Positions 29,762 through 40,749 of a stretch of DNA of 64,000 bases are shown here, piece after piece. Every line of letters begins with the position of its first letter. The first letter of the stretch is position 1. Position numbers and translations under genes: made by a program. The DNA comes from Histomonas meleagridis. Lineage: Eukaryota > Parabasalia > Tritrichomonadida > Dientamoebidae. Location of the stretch: contig WSYJ01000013.1 of NCBI GenBank assembly GCA_020186115.1, forward strand, positions 1-64,000. The letters are read 5' to 3'. Under the pieces are notes generated by a model. The model saw nothing but the letters and a program-made list of their open reading frames with translations. It was not told where the DNA came from and made no database searches.

Positions 29762-30607
29762 ATGAAACAAAATCACACACCGCTTTTAGATATGGCATTA
29801 AACTTTATAAAAGAGGAAATTCCATCAGAATGTAAAACAAGTTCTTTCTTTATTCAAGCAAAAAATTTGTTTGAAGAATTGATTAATGGTAAACCTGTTC
29901 AAGAAAAATTATCAAAACTTTTAATAGAAAACATTCATAATCAGCGTCCATTAGAAAGAACTTTGGAAATTCTTTCTGTAGAAGATTCCCCTATTCCTTG
30001 CGTTACCCAATATCAAATGAGTAAGAGAAAAAGACCATGGTCACATATGGAAGATAATCGTTTACTTGCTGCAGTTCATAGGATTGGACTAACAGATTGG
30101 GAAGCTGTAGCAAAGTTTGTAGGTAATGGTAGAACAAGACCACAATGTTCTCAAAGATGGAAACGTGCTTTAGATCCAAGAATTACAAAGGATCCTTGGA
30201 CACCTGTAGAAGAGAAAAAGCTCATGGATTTAGTTAATGAACATGGTGCTAAAGGTTGGGGAAAAATATCTTTGATGATGGGTTCGAGATCTGACTTACA
30301 ATGTCGTTATAGATATGATCAAATTAAGAAACAAAGGTATGAAACAAATATAAGAAATTTATCAGAAGATAAATTAAAATTACCAAATCTACATCAATTT
30401 GAAAGATTTTCAAATGATCAACTACCACCTTTGTTATGTAGAAAACGGTGTTTTGCGCCAAAAGAATTTTCTATTGATGAACTTCTTTCAAAACCAAAAA
30501 AAATAATGCAAAAAAAGCTAGATCCAATTACTTACATTTTAATGGAAAGAGGTAATGATACTCCTTTGGGTTTAAAAGTAAACCATGTCATCGCAATTAA
30601 TCAATAA
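29762..30607 (+). CDS. Two-repeat Myb transcription factor 1
   Basis: The 281-residue product has two Myb repeats: residues 92-137 (RPWSHMEDNRLLAAVHRIG, then GRTRPQCSQRW) and 145-190 (DPWTPVEEKKLMDLVNEHG, then GSRSDLQCRYRYDQI). The spaced tryptophans are mostly present. Before them is an 80-residue helical module (PLLDMALNFIKEEI ... PLERTLEILSVEDSPIP). This module recurs in the second Myb at 56.7 kb, so it defines a paralogous pair. Trichomonad two-repeat Mybs bind Myb-site and initiator-like promoter elements. The C-terminal 90 residues are basic and unremarkable. Confidence 0.88.
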   Translation: MKQNHTPLLDMALNFIKEEIPSECKTSSFFIQAKNLFEELINGKPVQEKLSKLLIENIHNQRPLERTLEILSVEDSPIPCVTQYQMSKRKRPWSHMEDNRLLAAVHRIGLTDWEAVAKFVGNGRTRPQCSQRWKRALDPRITKDPWTPVEEKKLMDLVNEHGAKGWGKISLMMGSRSDLQCRYRYDQIKKQRYETNIRNLSEDKLKLPNLHQFERFSNDQLPPLLCRKRCFAPKEFSIDELLSKPKKIMQKKLDPITYILMERGNDTPLGLKVNHVIAINQ

Positions 30608-30926
30608 AACATTAAAAATTATATTTATTTAGCATGTTCTTAGCGTAGGCAAGTTAGATTTTAAGTTATATTTTTAATGAGGTAATTTCTTTACTTGAAT
30701 TTAAATTCAGTGTTTTTATAGAATTGTGAATAAACAATTAATATTGATTTAAATATAGTCAAAAGTTTTCTTTACATTAACTAATGTGTAAAAAAAAAAT
30801 TAATTATGATTTATTTGGAAAATATTGTGTGAGTAATGGAAAGATTGAGCAACCTTTGCTTTTAAAATACTAAAATTTGCATTTAAAATTATCACTTTTT
30901 GAACAAAATATTAACTTGGAAATGTC
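30608..30926. other. Intergenic region
   Basis: About 320 bp of AT-rich sequence between the Myb gene and ankyrin locus C, with no gene visible. Confidence 0.6.
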
Positions 30927-32057
30927 ATGTCACATTTCATATCATATGAATTTATGGAAACTCAAAGTAAAACAATAAAAAATATCCCTCCTCATAATCT
31001 TTCTATGAACGAATCAATCAAGGTTTTAGAACACCTTGAAAAAATTATATTAAATATAAATGAAAATAATATCAATGAATCCGCCGAATTAACTTTAAAT
31101 ATTATTAGTAATAACATAGCAATTTATCCTAAATTCACTATTAATAGATTGATTTATTCATCATTTATCTCACAAAAGAAAGATTTTCATATATATTTTA
31201 ATTTCATAAAAACATATGAAAACAAAGAAAAAGAAATTAATGATAATAAAAACAATAAGAATGATGGATTTAAATCCTTTGCAGATTATCTTCTTCGTTT
31301 AAATTCTCAAGAATCTTATTTTCTACTTGCGAAAATGATTGAAACAAATTTAATATCGACAAATTTAATTAAAAATCTGAAAACATTTTATTTTGCAAAT
31401 TATTTTGATAATGATAAAATATATAAGTTAAAGAATTTCGAACACATTCCATTTTGGAAATATTTCTTTGATAATTATGAGGAACTATCAAAGAACTATT
31501 GGGAACTTCATAAGCAATTAGTTAAAGAAGGAGTTAATCCGAATGAAATTGCGAAAATAATTCGAAATGATGAAATCGAAAAACTTCAAGAAATTTCATC
31601 ACAAGAAAATTTTGATTTTAATCAAGCAATCGAACCATCACTTTATGAAAGATATTCATTTATTAATCAAGAAAATGTTACATTAATTGATTATGCAGCA
31701 TTCTTTTCTTCTGTTAAATGTTTTAAATATTTACTTATGAATAATGTAAATGTAAATAATACAGGTAAATATGCAATTGCAGGTGGAAATGAAGAAATTA
31801 TTCATTTATGTGAACAGAACCATTCATCATTTGAAGGGGCATATGAAACTGCAATTGAATTCCATCAAAATGATATATTTCATTATATATTTGAAAACAA
31901 TATTAATGAATTTTCGCCTAAGATGATGTCAAATATATTTTTGATGAGTCCATGTATGAATGTTGAGTTATTTAACTTATTCCGTGAGCAAAAAGGAGTG
32001 AATTTTAATTGGAAAAGTAATCCATATTTTTATTTGAATTTTATTCATGAAATTTGA
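30927..32057 (+). CDS. Ankyrin locus C: N-terminal domain protein (DUF3447-like)
   Basis: The 376-residue frame holds the N-terminal domain of the local ankyrin family. It contains ELHKQLVKEGVNPNEIAKII, RNDEIEKLQEISSQ, SLYERYSFINQENVTLIDYA, CFKYLLMNNVNVNNTGKYAI and AGGNEEIIHLCEQNH. The type resembles the DUF3447 region that precedes ankyrin repeats in trichomonad proteins. The start may be 30927 or the methionine at 30954 (METQSKTIK). The frame stops at 32057, but the sequence continues in another frame as a linker and ankyrin array. As written it encodes a short protein without the repeats. Close relatives lie at 54 kb (intact) and 13 kb (broken). Cellular role unknown; ankyrin proteins usually bind other proteins. 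Confidence 0.7.
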   Translation: MSHFISYEFMETQSKTIKNIPPHNLSMNESIKVLEHLEKIILNINENNINESAELTLNIISNNIAIYPKFTINRLIYSSFISQKKDFHIYFNFIKTYENKEKEINDNKNNKNDGFKSFADYLLRLNSQESYFLLAKMIETNLISTNLIKNLKTFYFANYFDNDKIYKLKNFEHIPFWKYFFDNYEELSKNYWELHKQLVKEGVNPNEIAKIIRNDEIEKLQEISSQENFDFNQAIEPSLYERYSFINQENVTLIDYAAFFSSVKCFKYLLMNNVNVNNTGKYAIAGGNEEIIHLCEQNHSSFEGAYETAIEFHQNDIFHYIFENNINEFSPKMMSNIFLMSPCMNVELFNLFREQKGVNFNWKSNPYFYLNFIHEI

Positions 32058-33835
32058 TATATCAACTAAAAATTTGGAAGTTTTTTGAATTATTTAAAAC
32101 ACTTTTGATGTTAGCATCTATAAATGGTCACATAGAAATCGTTCAATTACTTCTTGAACGAAAAGGAATTGATATTAATGCTAAAGATATTATTTATTTT
32201 AATAATTTTCTATTTCAAAATAATATTTGGAAATTATTTTATTTATTTCAAACAGCACTTATTTTGGCATCTTCAAATGGTCAGACAGAAATAATTGAAT
32301 TACTTCTTGAACAAGAAGGAATTGATATTCATGCTAAAGATATTTATTTGTTTTATATAGAATTTATTTTAATAATTTTGGTTTTCAAAATAATATTTGG
32401 AAATTATTTAAAACAGCACTTATGAATGCATCTGAAAATGGTCGTACAGAAATAGTTAAATTACTTCTTGAACAAGAGAATATTGATATCAATGCTAAAG
32501 ATATTTATTTGTTTTATTTTATATTTATTTTAATAATTTAATATTTCAAAATAATAATTGGAAATTATTTAAATTATTTAAAACAGCACTTATGTATGCA
32601 TCTTTAAGAGGTCATAAAGGAATAGTTAAATTACTTCTTGAACAAGAAGGAAGTGATATTAATGCTAAAGATATTTATTTGTTTTATTTAGTATTTATTT
32701 CAGTAACTGGATGTTTTAATAAAATTTTTGGAATTTCTTTAAATTATTTGAAACAGCACTTATTTATGCATCTAAAAACGACTATGCAGAAATTGTTAAA
32801 TTACTTCTTGAACAAAAAGGAATTGATCTTAATACTAAAAATATTATTAATTTGTTTTATTTTGGATTTATTTTAATAATTTCTTATTTGAAAATAATAT
32901 TTGGAAATTATCTAAATTATTTTGGACAGCACTTATGTTAGCATCTAAAAATGGTCACATTGATATAGTTAAATTACTTCTTGAACAAAAAGGAATCGAT
33001 GTTAATTCAAGAGATATCTATTAATTATATATAAAATTTATTTTAATTTTTTTATGTTATTTCAAAATAATAATTGAAATTCATTTTAATTTATAAAAAA
33101 CATCAATTATGTATGCATCTGAAAAAGGCTACACAGATATAGTCAAATTACTTCTTAAACAAAAAGGAATTGATGTTAATGATAAAGATATTTAAATAAT
33201 TTCTATTTAAATTATTTAAATATTTTGAAACTTTAATATAATGTTTGGAAATTATTTAAATGATTTTGGACAGCACTTTTTTATGGATCTGAAAATGGTC
33301 ATACAGAAATCGTTAAATTACTTCTTGAACAAGAAGGAATTGATATTAATGCTAAAGAGATTTATTTGTTTTATTTAATATTTATTTTAATAATTTGATA
33401 TTTTAAAATAATTTTTGGAAATTATTTAAATTATTTAAAACAGCACTTATGAATGCATCTGAGAAAGGCTACACAGATATAGTCAAATTACTTCTTGAAC
33501 AAGAAGGAATTGATGTTAATGCTAAAGAGATTTATTTGTTTTATTTAATATATATTTTAATAATCCGATATTTCAAAATAAAATTTGGAAATTATTTGAA
33601 TTATTTAATACAGCACTTATGTACGCATCTTCAAATGGTCATACAGAAATAGTTGAATTACTTCTTGAACAAGAAGGAATTGATATTAATGCTAAAGAGA
33701 TTTATTTGCTTTATTTGAAATTTATTTTAATAATTTGATATTTTCGGGTAATATTTGGATTTTTTTTAAGAATTTAGAACAGCAATTATTACATCTATAA
33801 TGGTCACACAGAAATAGTTAAATACTTGTATGCAC
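32058..33835 (+). pseudogene. Ankyrin-repeat array C with frame-breaking insertions
   Basis: About eleven tandem units occur, with GCACTT starts at 32255, 32416, 32586, 32756, 32929, 33273, 33443 and 33613 among others, so steps are mostly 161-173 bp. Each ankyrin segment (TAL..ASxxGHTEIVKLLLEQEGID, then INAKDI) is open. The first unit continues in frame through its linker (IYFNNFLFQNNIWKLF) into the next. Most later units have 17-20 extra nt after NAK (GATATTTATTTGTTTTATTT), which shifts the frame. The second half of the linker still reads FQNNIWKLFKLFKTAL in frame with the next ankyrin segment in several units, while in two units CAA has become TAA. No canonical GT...AG intron fits. Confidence 0.7.
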
Positions 33836-33839
33836 TTAT

Positions 33840-34224
33840 CCCTCAATAAATCTAAAATATTGTATGTGTTATTATTTTCTTTTAAATTTTCAAAATCCAA
33901 AATGAAAATATGTGACTAATTAATATATTAAAATAAAGTTACTAATATATAAGAATTTATTCACAATAAATTGTCACGTGGAAAGTTTGTCAAAAAATAA
34001 ATGAATAATACTTCATATGACGTTGGCCATCAACGAACCAATCCTATCATCTTACGATCAAATTTAATTCAATCATCGTGTACACAGCAGTCAATCCGAA
34101 TGGCCAACTGATGAAAGGTTAGATAAAAACCATTACATTGAAAATTACCGATAATTTAACTTTTTGTAATGTTATTTTTAATTTCTGTCCAAAATTTGAC
34201 TGATTTTACTTATGACATTGACAA
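33840..34224. other. Intergenic region
   Basis: About 390 bp between the ankyrin array and the deubiquitinase gene, with no gene visible. The end carries an M3-like element, listed separately. Confidence 0.55.
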
Positions 34225-34232
34225 AACCGTTT
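34225..34232 (+). promoter_or_regulatory. M3-like element before the deubiquitinase gene
   Basis: AACCGTTT, 11-18 bp upstream of the ATG at 34243; it fits the trichomonad M3 consensus. Confidence 0.5.
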
Positions 34233-34242
34233 AGGGCAAGAA

Positions 34243-37200
34243 ATGAACAAAACATTTCGCTGGACACTTGATGATTACGAAACAAAGATTGGCAAAAAGG
34301 TATCTTATTCTTTTGAGTATTCTCAGTATCAAATTACTCTTACAGCTCGGCTAGAAAAATCAGATTATAAGCCATTTCACATTAAAGCAACAATAGATAG
34401 AGATTCCGAAAATTGGAAAACACGTATCAAATTTAAAATTATAAACAAGGAAAATGCATTAGAAACAAAGAAAAAGAAGGCGACTTTTACAAACCAAGAA
34501 AAAAAGTCCAAAATCATATTTGATGTTCCTTCTTCATACTTTCTTCATACTTCAGGGTATCTTAATGATGGAGCTCTGGAAATTGATTTAACATTTGAAG
34601 ATGAATATAGTTCTGACGATGATCCGTTTGGATCAAATATTGATCCCTACGATGACATAGTTTACCAAAGCCCTAACACAACATATTCCTCTAATACTAC
34701 TTATTGGAATACTACTTATTACAAATCACAAAAAAACAACTCAAAAGAAGAAACCGGCTATGTTGGCCTTAAAAACCAAGGCTGTACTTGTTACTTAAAT
34801 TCTTTTCTACAATCAATGTTTCATCTTCCAGCATTTCGAAGAATTGTTTATTCATTTCATACGACTGGAAATGAGGATCCAGAAACATCGATTCCTTTAA
34901 ATCTTCAACGACTTTTTTGTCAAATGCAATTTAGTGATGAACCATGTTCGACCAAATCATTAACAAAAAGCTTTGGTTGGGGTGATTCTGAAGCCTTTGA
35001 GCAACATGACATCCATGAATTTTGTTGTGTGTTATTAGAAAATATTGAAAAAAAACTTAAAGGCACTGAACTTGAGAATTCAATAGCTGAGTTATTTAAA
35101 GGTCGATTTCGTTCCTTTATTCGTTGTCGTAATGTTAATTATGAAAGTTCTCGAGTTGAAGATTTTTATGATCTTCAAATGACGGTTAAGGGGTGCCCCA
35201 ATTTAGAAAAGTCTTTTGAGAGTTATGTTGAAACCGAAGAATTTGTTGGGGAAAACCAATATAAAACTGATGATTATGGGTTACAAGATGCAGATATGGG
35301 GACCGAATTTATTGAGTTTCCTAAGATCTTACAATTACATTTGCGCCGATTTGATTTTGATTATAATACATTACAACAAATTAAAATCAATGACAAGTTT
35401 GAGTTTCCAAAAGAGATTGATTTAAGCCCATATTTAGCCAAAGATTCCAAAGGTAAACCATCAGTCTTTGAATTATTTGGAGTATTAGTACATTCAGGGA
35501 GTGCATTTGCAGGACATTATTATTCATTTCTCCGGACGAAGTTAGATGACCAATGGTATGAATTTGATGATAGTGATGTTACAAAGACAACAGAAGAAAA
35601 AGCGATTAATGATAATTTTGGTGGTGAATATCAAAGTATAACACGAAATGTTTGGAAACGAGAAAAGTCATATTCGGCATATATATTAATATATGTCCGT
35701 AAAGATGCAGAACATGAAGTATATACAGAGATACCGAATGAAACAGTTCCGAAACATTTGAAAGATTTCTTTGAGCGTTCGAAAGAAGAAAAAGAACATC
35801 GTAAAAAGCTACGAGAAGAAATGAAGAATCAAATACCAATTGAACTTATTGATGAAGATTCCATTAAAGTTAACACATCGAAATATGAAAATGGATTTGA
35901 AGTTGAAGATAACAAACAAATTATTTATGTTGAAAAGACAACGAAAATATCCGAATTATATAATATCATTAGCGAGAAAAGACAAATACCAAATGAAAAC
36001 TTAATTTTATGGAAATGTAAATATTCCGGTGTACCAACATCTGTATTACCACGAAATAGTACAAAAATTGTATCAACATTTGGATATTCATTAACATTAT
36101 TTATTGATAACATACCCAATTTCAAACAATTAGAAGATGATGAAATTAATATTTGGGCGAAGTTCTTCTTTCCAGGCAAAAGTTATCCATTACAATATAT
36201 TGGACAATTTCGAATAAAGAGCACGTCAATTATCTCCGAAATTTATGAACAAATTAATACCAAAATTGGATATCCTAAAGATACATCATTAATATCATAT
36301 ATTGAAACAACTACATATCCTAAACTTATTAATCATTCATTAACATTTGATGATGAATCGATTAGTACTGGTTCGATTCTAATCTTTCAACAAACACTTG
36401 GCGATGAATTATTAACACCGAACATTGAATTTTATGTTAATACCAAAGAAGATGATCATAAAAATAAAGAAGAAGAAGAAATCAAAGATAAAGGAGAATA
36501 TAGTAATGTTCCTATCATTAATACTAATGATAATATTAATCCTCAAATGTTATCAGTGAAACAATTCCTTTCATCACGATCAGAATTACTTGAAATATTA
36601 GTTAGTGATATCCATAACTTAGATACGCCATTATTCTTCTTAAGGTTTCCATCATCATCAACATTTACTGATGTTAAATGTTTCATAGCTAAGAATGCAA
36701 ATATTGATTATTCACCTGAAAATGATTCGATTGAATTATATAAAGAAGATTCTGAACATCCAAATAAACCTTCATTAAATGCGATGGGATTAAGTTATAC
36801 ATCACCGAACTTTTTATGGTCACGAAATTATTTACGTAATAATTATTCATATCATCATATATACTTTAATTATATCAAAGGAATATCTGAGAAAGAATTA
36901 AGTTTAACACGAAATATCCCAATTCTATTTTCGAAAGATGGATATTTACCAGAGAAATTGTTCCATTATAGAGTACCGAAAAATGATAATATAAATGAAA
37001 TCAAAAATAAATTAATCAATGAAGGATTATTAGACAGTAAAACTAATTATCGATTCATTGAAGAATGGAATAATAAAATTTATCGAATCTTCTCAATGAA
37101 TGATGTTCCATATCAAACAAATTCACCTTTAAGAATTGATGTGATTCCAGCCGATCAATTAAATGTGAATGAAAATGAATTAATGATAAAATGTTGTTAC

Positions 37201-37536
37201 GCTAGAAAAGGTGATTACTATTTGGATTGTTTCGGTTTCCCATTTTTAATTAAGTTAATTCCAAATGAAAATTTGTCGGAATTAAAAAATAGAATTAAAA
37301 ATAATATTAAAATGTCTGATGAAGAATTTAATAAATACGACCTAATCGTGGGCGATACTTATGGATCACAAAGTGATTTAATTGAGTTAAAAGATGATGA
37401 TATAGTAATAGAGAAAATTAGTAAGGAAAACGACTGCTTGTTCTTGCTGAGCAAAGAGGAAAAAAAGAAAAAGAAAAAAGTGGTAAATGGCTATGGCTAT
37501 AGGACAAAGGAAAAGGCTCTGAAAATTGATAACTAA
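34243..37536 (+). CDS. USP7-like ubiquitin carboxyl-terminal hydrolase
   Basis: The 1097-residue product has the USP7 layout. A MATH-like N-terminal domain (about 1-130) leads to a short linker and a USP catalytic domain (about 173-485). Long ubiquitin-like-fold repeats follow to the end. The cysteine box is GLKNQGCTCYLNSFLQSMF (catalytic C183), and the histidine box is VHSGSAFAGHYYSFL (H425), followed by WYEFDDSDV. USP7 removes ubiquitin from many nuclear and cytosolic substrates. The catalytic domain has the short fingers region SFGWGDSEAFEQHDIHEF typical of this clade. The C-terminus is strongly basic. The gene is intact and its length is close to that of human USP7 (about 1100). Confidence 0.92.
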   Translation: MNKTFRWTLDDYETKIGKKVSYSFEYSQYQITLTARLEKSDYKPFHIKATIDRDSENWKTRIKFKIINKENALETKKKKATFTNQEKKSKIIFDVPSSYFLHTSGYLNDGALEIDLTFEDEYSSDDDPFGSNIDPYDDIVYQSPNTTYSSNTTYWNTTYYKSQKNNSKEETGYVGLKNQGCTCYLNSFLQSMFHLPAFRRIVYSFHTTGNEDPETSIPLNLQRLFCQMQFSDEPCSTKSLTKSFGWGDSEAFEQHDIHEFCCVLLENIEKKLKGTELENSIAELFKGRFRSFIRCRNVNYESSRVEDFYDLQMTVKGCPNLEKSFESYVETEEFVGENQYKTDDYGLQDADMGTEFIEFPKILQLHLRRFDFDYNTLQQIKINDKFEFPKEIDLSPYLAKDSKGKPSVFELFGVLVHSGSAFAGHYYSFLRTKLDDQWYEFDDSDVTKTTEEKAINDNFGGEYQSITRNVWKREKSYSAYILIYVRKDAEHEVYTEIPNETVPKHLKDFFERSKEEKEHRKKLREEMKNQIPIELIDEDSIKVNTSKYENGFEVEDNKQIIYVEKTTKISELYNIISEKRQIPNENLILWKCKYSGVPTSVLPRNSTKIVSTFGYSLTLFIDNIPNFKQLEDDEINIWAKFFFPGKSYPLQYIGQFRIKSTSIISEIYEQINTKIGYPKDTSLISYIETTTYPKLINHSLTFDDESISTGSILIFQQTLGDELLTPNIEFYVNTKEDDHKNKEEEEIKDKGEYSNVPIINTNDNINPQMLSVKQFLSSRSELLEILVSDIHNLDTPLFFLRFPSSSTFTDVKCFIAKNANIDYSPENDSIELYKEDSEHPNKPSLNAMGLSYTSPNFLWSRNYLRNNYSYHHIYFNYIKGISEKELSLTRNIPILFSKDGYLPEKLFHYRVPKNDNINEIKNKLINEGLLDSKTNYRFIEEWNNKIYRIFSMNDVPYQTNSPLRIDVIPADQLNVNENELMIKCCYARKGDYYLDCFGFPFLIKLIPNENLSELKNRIKNNIKMSDEEFNKYDLIVGDTYGSQSDLIELKDDDIVIEKISKENDCLFLLSKEEKKKKKKVVNGYGYRTKEKALKIDN

Positions 37537-37647
37537 TAATAAAAGTGATAATCTTAGAATGTTTTGTTTAGTAATGAAATTAGTTAATCATTGTAATTAA
37601 AAACTTTTTATGGGTACAAAAAATATACCTAAAAACTAAAGAAAAAA

Positions 37648-37729
37648 TGGTACCTGTGGGGTTCGAACCCACGCACCTCTCGGTATTGGGGCTTAAATCC
37701 AACGCCTTAGACCACTCGGCCAAAGTACC
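37648..37729 (-). tRNA. tRNA-Leu (anticodon UAA)
   Basis: An 82-nt cloverleaf on the minus strand. The acceptor stem is GGTACTT/AGGTACC with discriminator A, and the D arm is GCCGAGTGGTCTAAGGC. The anticodon loop is TTTAAGC (anticodon TAA). A long variable arm (ACC GAGA GGT) gives class II form, and the T arm is GTGGGTTCGAACCCCAC. A- and B-box promoters are intact and six T residues (plus-strand A, 37642-37647) follow as a Pol III terminator. There is no intron and CCA is not encoded. The last base pair of the anticodon stem appears as an A-C mismatch (positions 31 and 39). Confidence 0.95.
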
Positions 37730-37730
37730 A

Positions 37731-38625
37731 TCGATTGTGCTTTTAATTGAAATATTAAAGAAGATAATTTTGATAATTTTCATACAAAATATGAAGTTGG
37801 AGGGTGAATGTTAAGCAAACTTTAACAAAAAATTTATTTCTCATTTCAAATTTTAGAAAAAGAATATTTATTCAAAGTTATTGAGCTTAAACAAGCACAA
37901 ATATCTTGGACAAAAATCTGAGATTTCAAAAATAAAAAATTGTTCTTTATACATTAATATTATATATAAAATTAAGGCATATTTGAGAAATTATTTAAAA
38001 TATCTTGAAATTAATTTGATACTCATCTTGGAAAATATCATCTACATAACTACAACACAATGGTTAACCTAATGCCCTCACTTAGTATTGATATAAATTA
38101 AAATTATCGCAATATTTAATATTTTTGTTTTTTTCACTTATGAAACATGACGTAAGGCATTTCATGTAGTTTAATTATTGCTTTCAATCATCAACGTTAA
38201 AGATAAAATCTTATGAGAAGAATTTGTTCCCCAAAAAAGATATTTTTAAATCAAATTCATTCGAATGTTAACATATTGCCACTCGGGATTTGTTGTAAAG
38301 ACCCTCTTGATGTTCATTTATTCTTTTAGTACAATCTTTTTCGTAATTTGATACACATTTTCCCGCTTTTAATCGTCTTGTTCTTTCATTCTTTTTGAAT
38401 TTGATCATATTTTAATCAAATATTTTTTTAATTCATTGTTTATATCTCTTTTGTTCGTTTAATGCACCTTATTCATTCATTAGCATTATTTCAATTACTT
38501 CTTTTTTGTGTCTCAATTTATCATTCCGCTCTAATTTGTTCATTTTTTGTATAAGATTTTGTTATTTTTGCATCTCAGTAATTTCACTTATATTAACAAA
38601 ATCGCATATTTTAAAGTTAAAGTTA
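37731..38625. other. Intergenic region
   Basis: About 900 bp between the tRNA and the pogo-like element. It is AT-rich, and the short frames at 37881 and 38506 have no recognisable features. I see nothing else. Confidence 0.55.
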
Positions 38626-39692
38626 ATTACCCTGATGTCTTTCCAATTCGCGATTTTTACGACCGTTTATAGTATTCAAAAAATAGTAAACGGCCTAGTG
38701 TGGCCACAATGCACAGCAATATATTTCCAGGAAAACCCCATAAAGACTACACGAATTACAAAAAAAGGCCAACAAAATATCAAGATATAACTAATTTTAA
38801 AGAAACGAAAGATTTTTTAGTTTCACACCAATTTATCGCAGATTTTAAGAAGAGAAACCATCTCTCTTCTATGGTTTTACATCCTAAAAGGAGACCAAAT
38901 GTGACTGATAAAGAAAAATCTAATTGGATCGATACAATACAAAACCTTCTTACTTCTGTTGATCATAGTAGAATTGTCAATGTGGATGAAACATGCTGGA
39001 AGTGTTTTCCACATGGTATGGTAACTTGAACAGAAAAAGGATCTGATTTAATGTCGATCAACTTAAATTCTTCACCAAAGGCATCGATAACTGTCCTGGC
39101 GAGCATACGTTCAGATGGAACCAAAATTCCCCTTTACTTTATAGCAAAAGGAAAGACTGATCTTGTAGAAACAACACAAATTGGTGATGTTTCACCTCAC
39201 ATGTCCACCCACTCAGAAAACAGATGGACCACTGAGGAAACGTTTTATAGTATTTACTGTTCCTCCGGCAACACTTCAATGACGAAGATCCTATAAATTT
39301 GTTACTTGACTCATATAAAGCCCACAAATGTCAATCAATTATCGATTTGGCAGAAACTCTGAAGATTAAATTATATTTCAAACCACCCGGTATGACTGAT
39401 GAATTTCAACCATTAGATCGAAGGTTCTTCGGGTGTTTGAAGGCTACAGCACGTTATCTGTTTCGAAAAGAGTACAATCAAAACAATGAAAAAAAATTTA
39501 CCAAATTACAAGCAGCATAATGCATGGTTTGGGCATGGGAACACCTGCAACCCAATATAATCCAAGAGTCTTGGTCAATCTATGAATAAAACATTTATAC
39601 ATTAATTTTCTTTCAGACAGAAAGAATTCATATTGAGAGAAACGGTTTTTAACGGTCGTAAAAATCGCGAATTGGAAAGACATCAGGGTAAT
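38626..39692 (+). mobile_element. Pogo/Tc1-mariner-like DNA transposon with perfect 42-bp inverted repeats
   Basis: The left end (38626-38667) begins ATTACCCTGATGTCTTTCCA and continues ATTCGCGATTTTTACGACCG. The right end (39651-39692) is its exact reverse complement. Between them lies a transposase gene of about 880 bp broken by point changes. Identical ends with a dead gene suggest recent movement, perhaps with transposase supplied by another copy. The element directly abuts the long AAT microsatellite. The exact target-site duplication is not certain. Confidence 0.85.
38709..39589 (+). pseudogene. Transposase (DDE superfamily endonuclease), broken
   Basis: Conserved blocks of pogo/Tigger-type transposases are present in order. 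They are VNVDETCWKCFPHGMVT (first D), SINLNSSPKASITVLASIR, LLLDSYKAHKCQSIIDLAE (second D) and FKPPGMTDEFQPLDRRFFG (third D), then a C-terminal WAWEHLQPNIIQESWSIYE. Breaks are a TGA where tryptophan is expected after MVT (about 39027), a frameshift near 39258, and a TAA after KLQAA (39520). The N-terminal DNA-binding part seems short. Not functional as written. Confidence 0.82.
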
Positions 39693-39758
39693 TTTAAATG
39701 AAAAACTTAAATTCATTTTTTAAAGAAAATAAATAAAATAAAATAAAAAATAAAAAAT

Positions 39759-40733
<975 letters not shown>

Positions 40734-40749
40734 GTGGAAAGAATAATAT

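Noticed and set aside
32586-33620. Programmed -1 frameshifting at T-TTA-AAA in ankyrin linkers
   Set aside because: A slip there would restore the next ankyrin frame in some units. However, several units have a stop before the site and others lack it (TTTTGGACAG), so AT-rich chance is the simpler explanation.
37580-37783. 67-codon frame on the minus strand
   Set aside because: It lies across the tRNA-Leu gene; its central peptide is translated tRNA.
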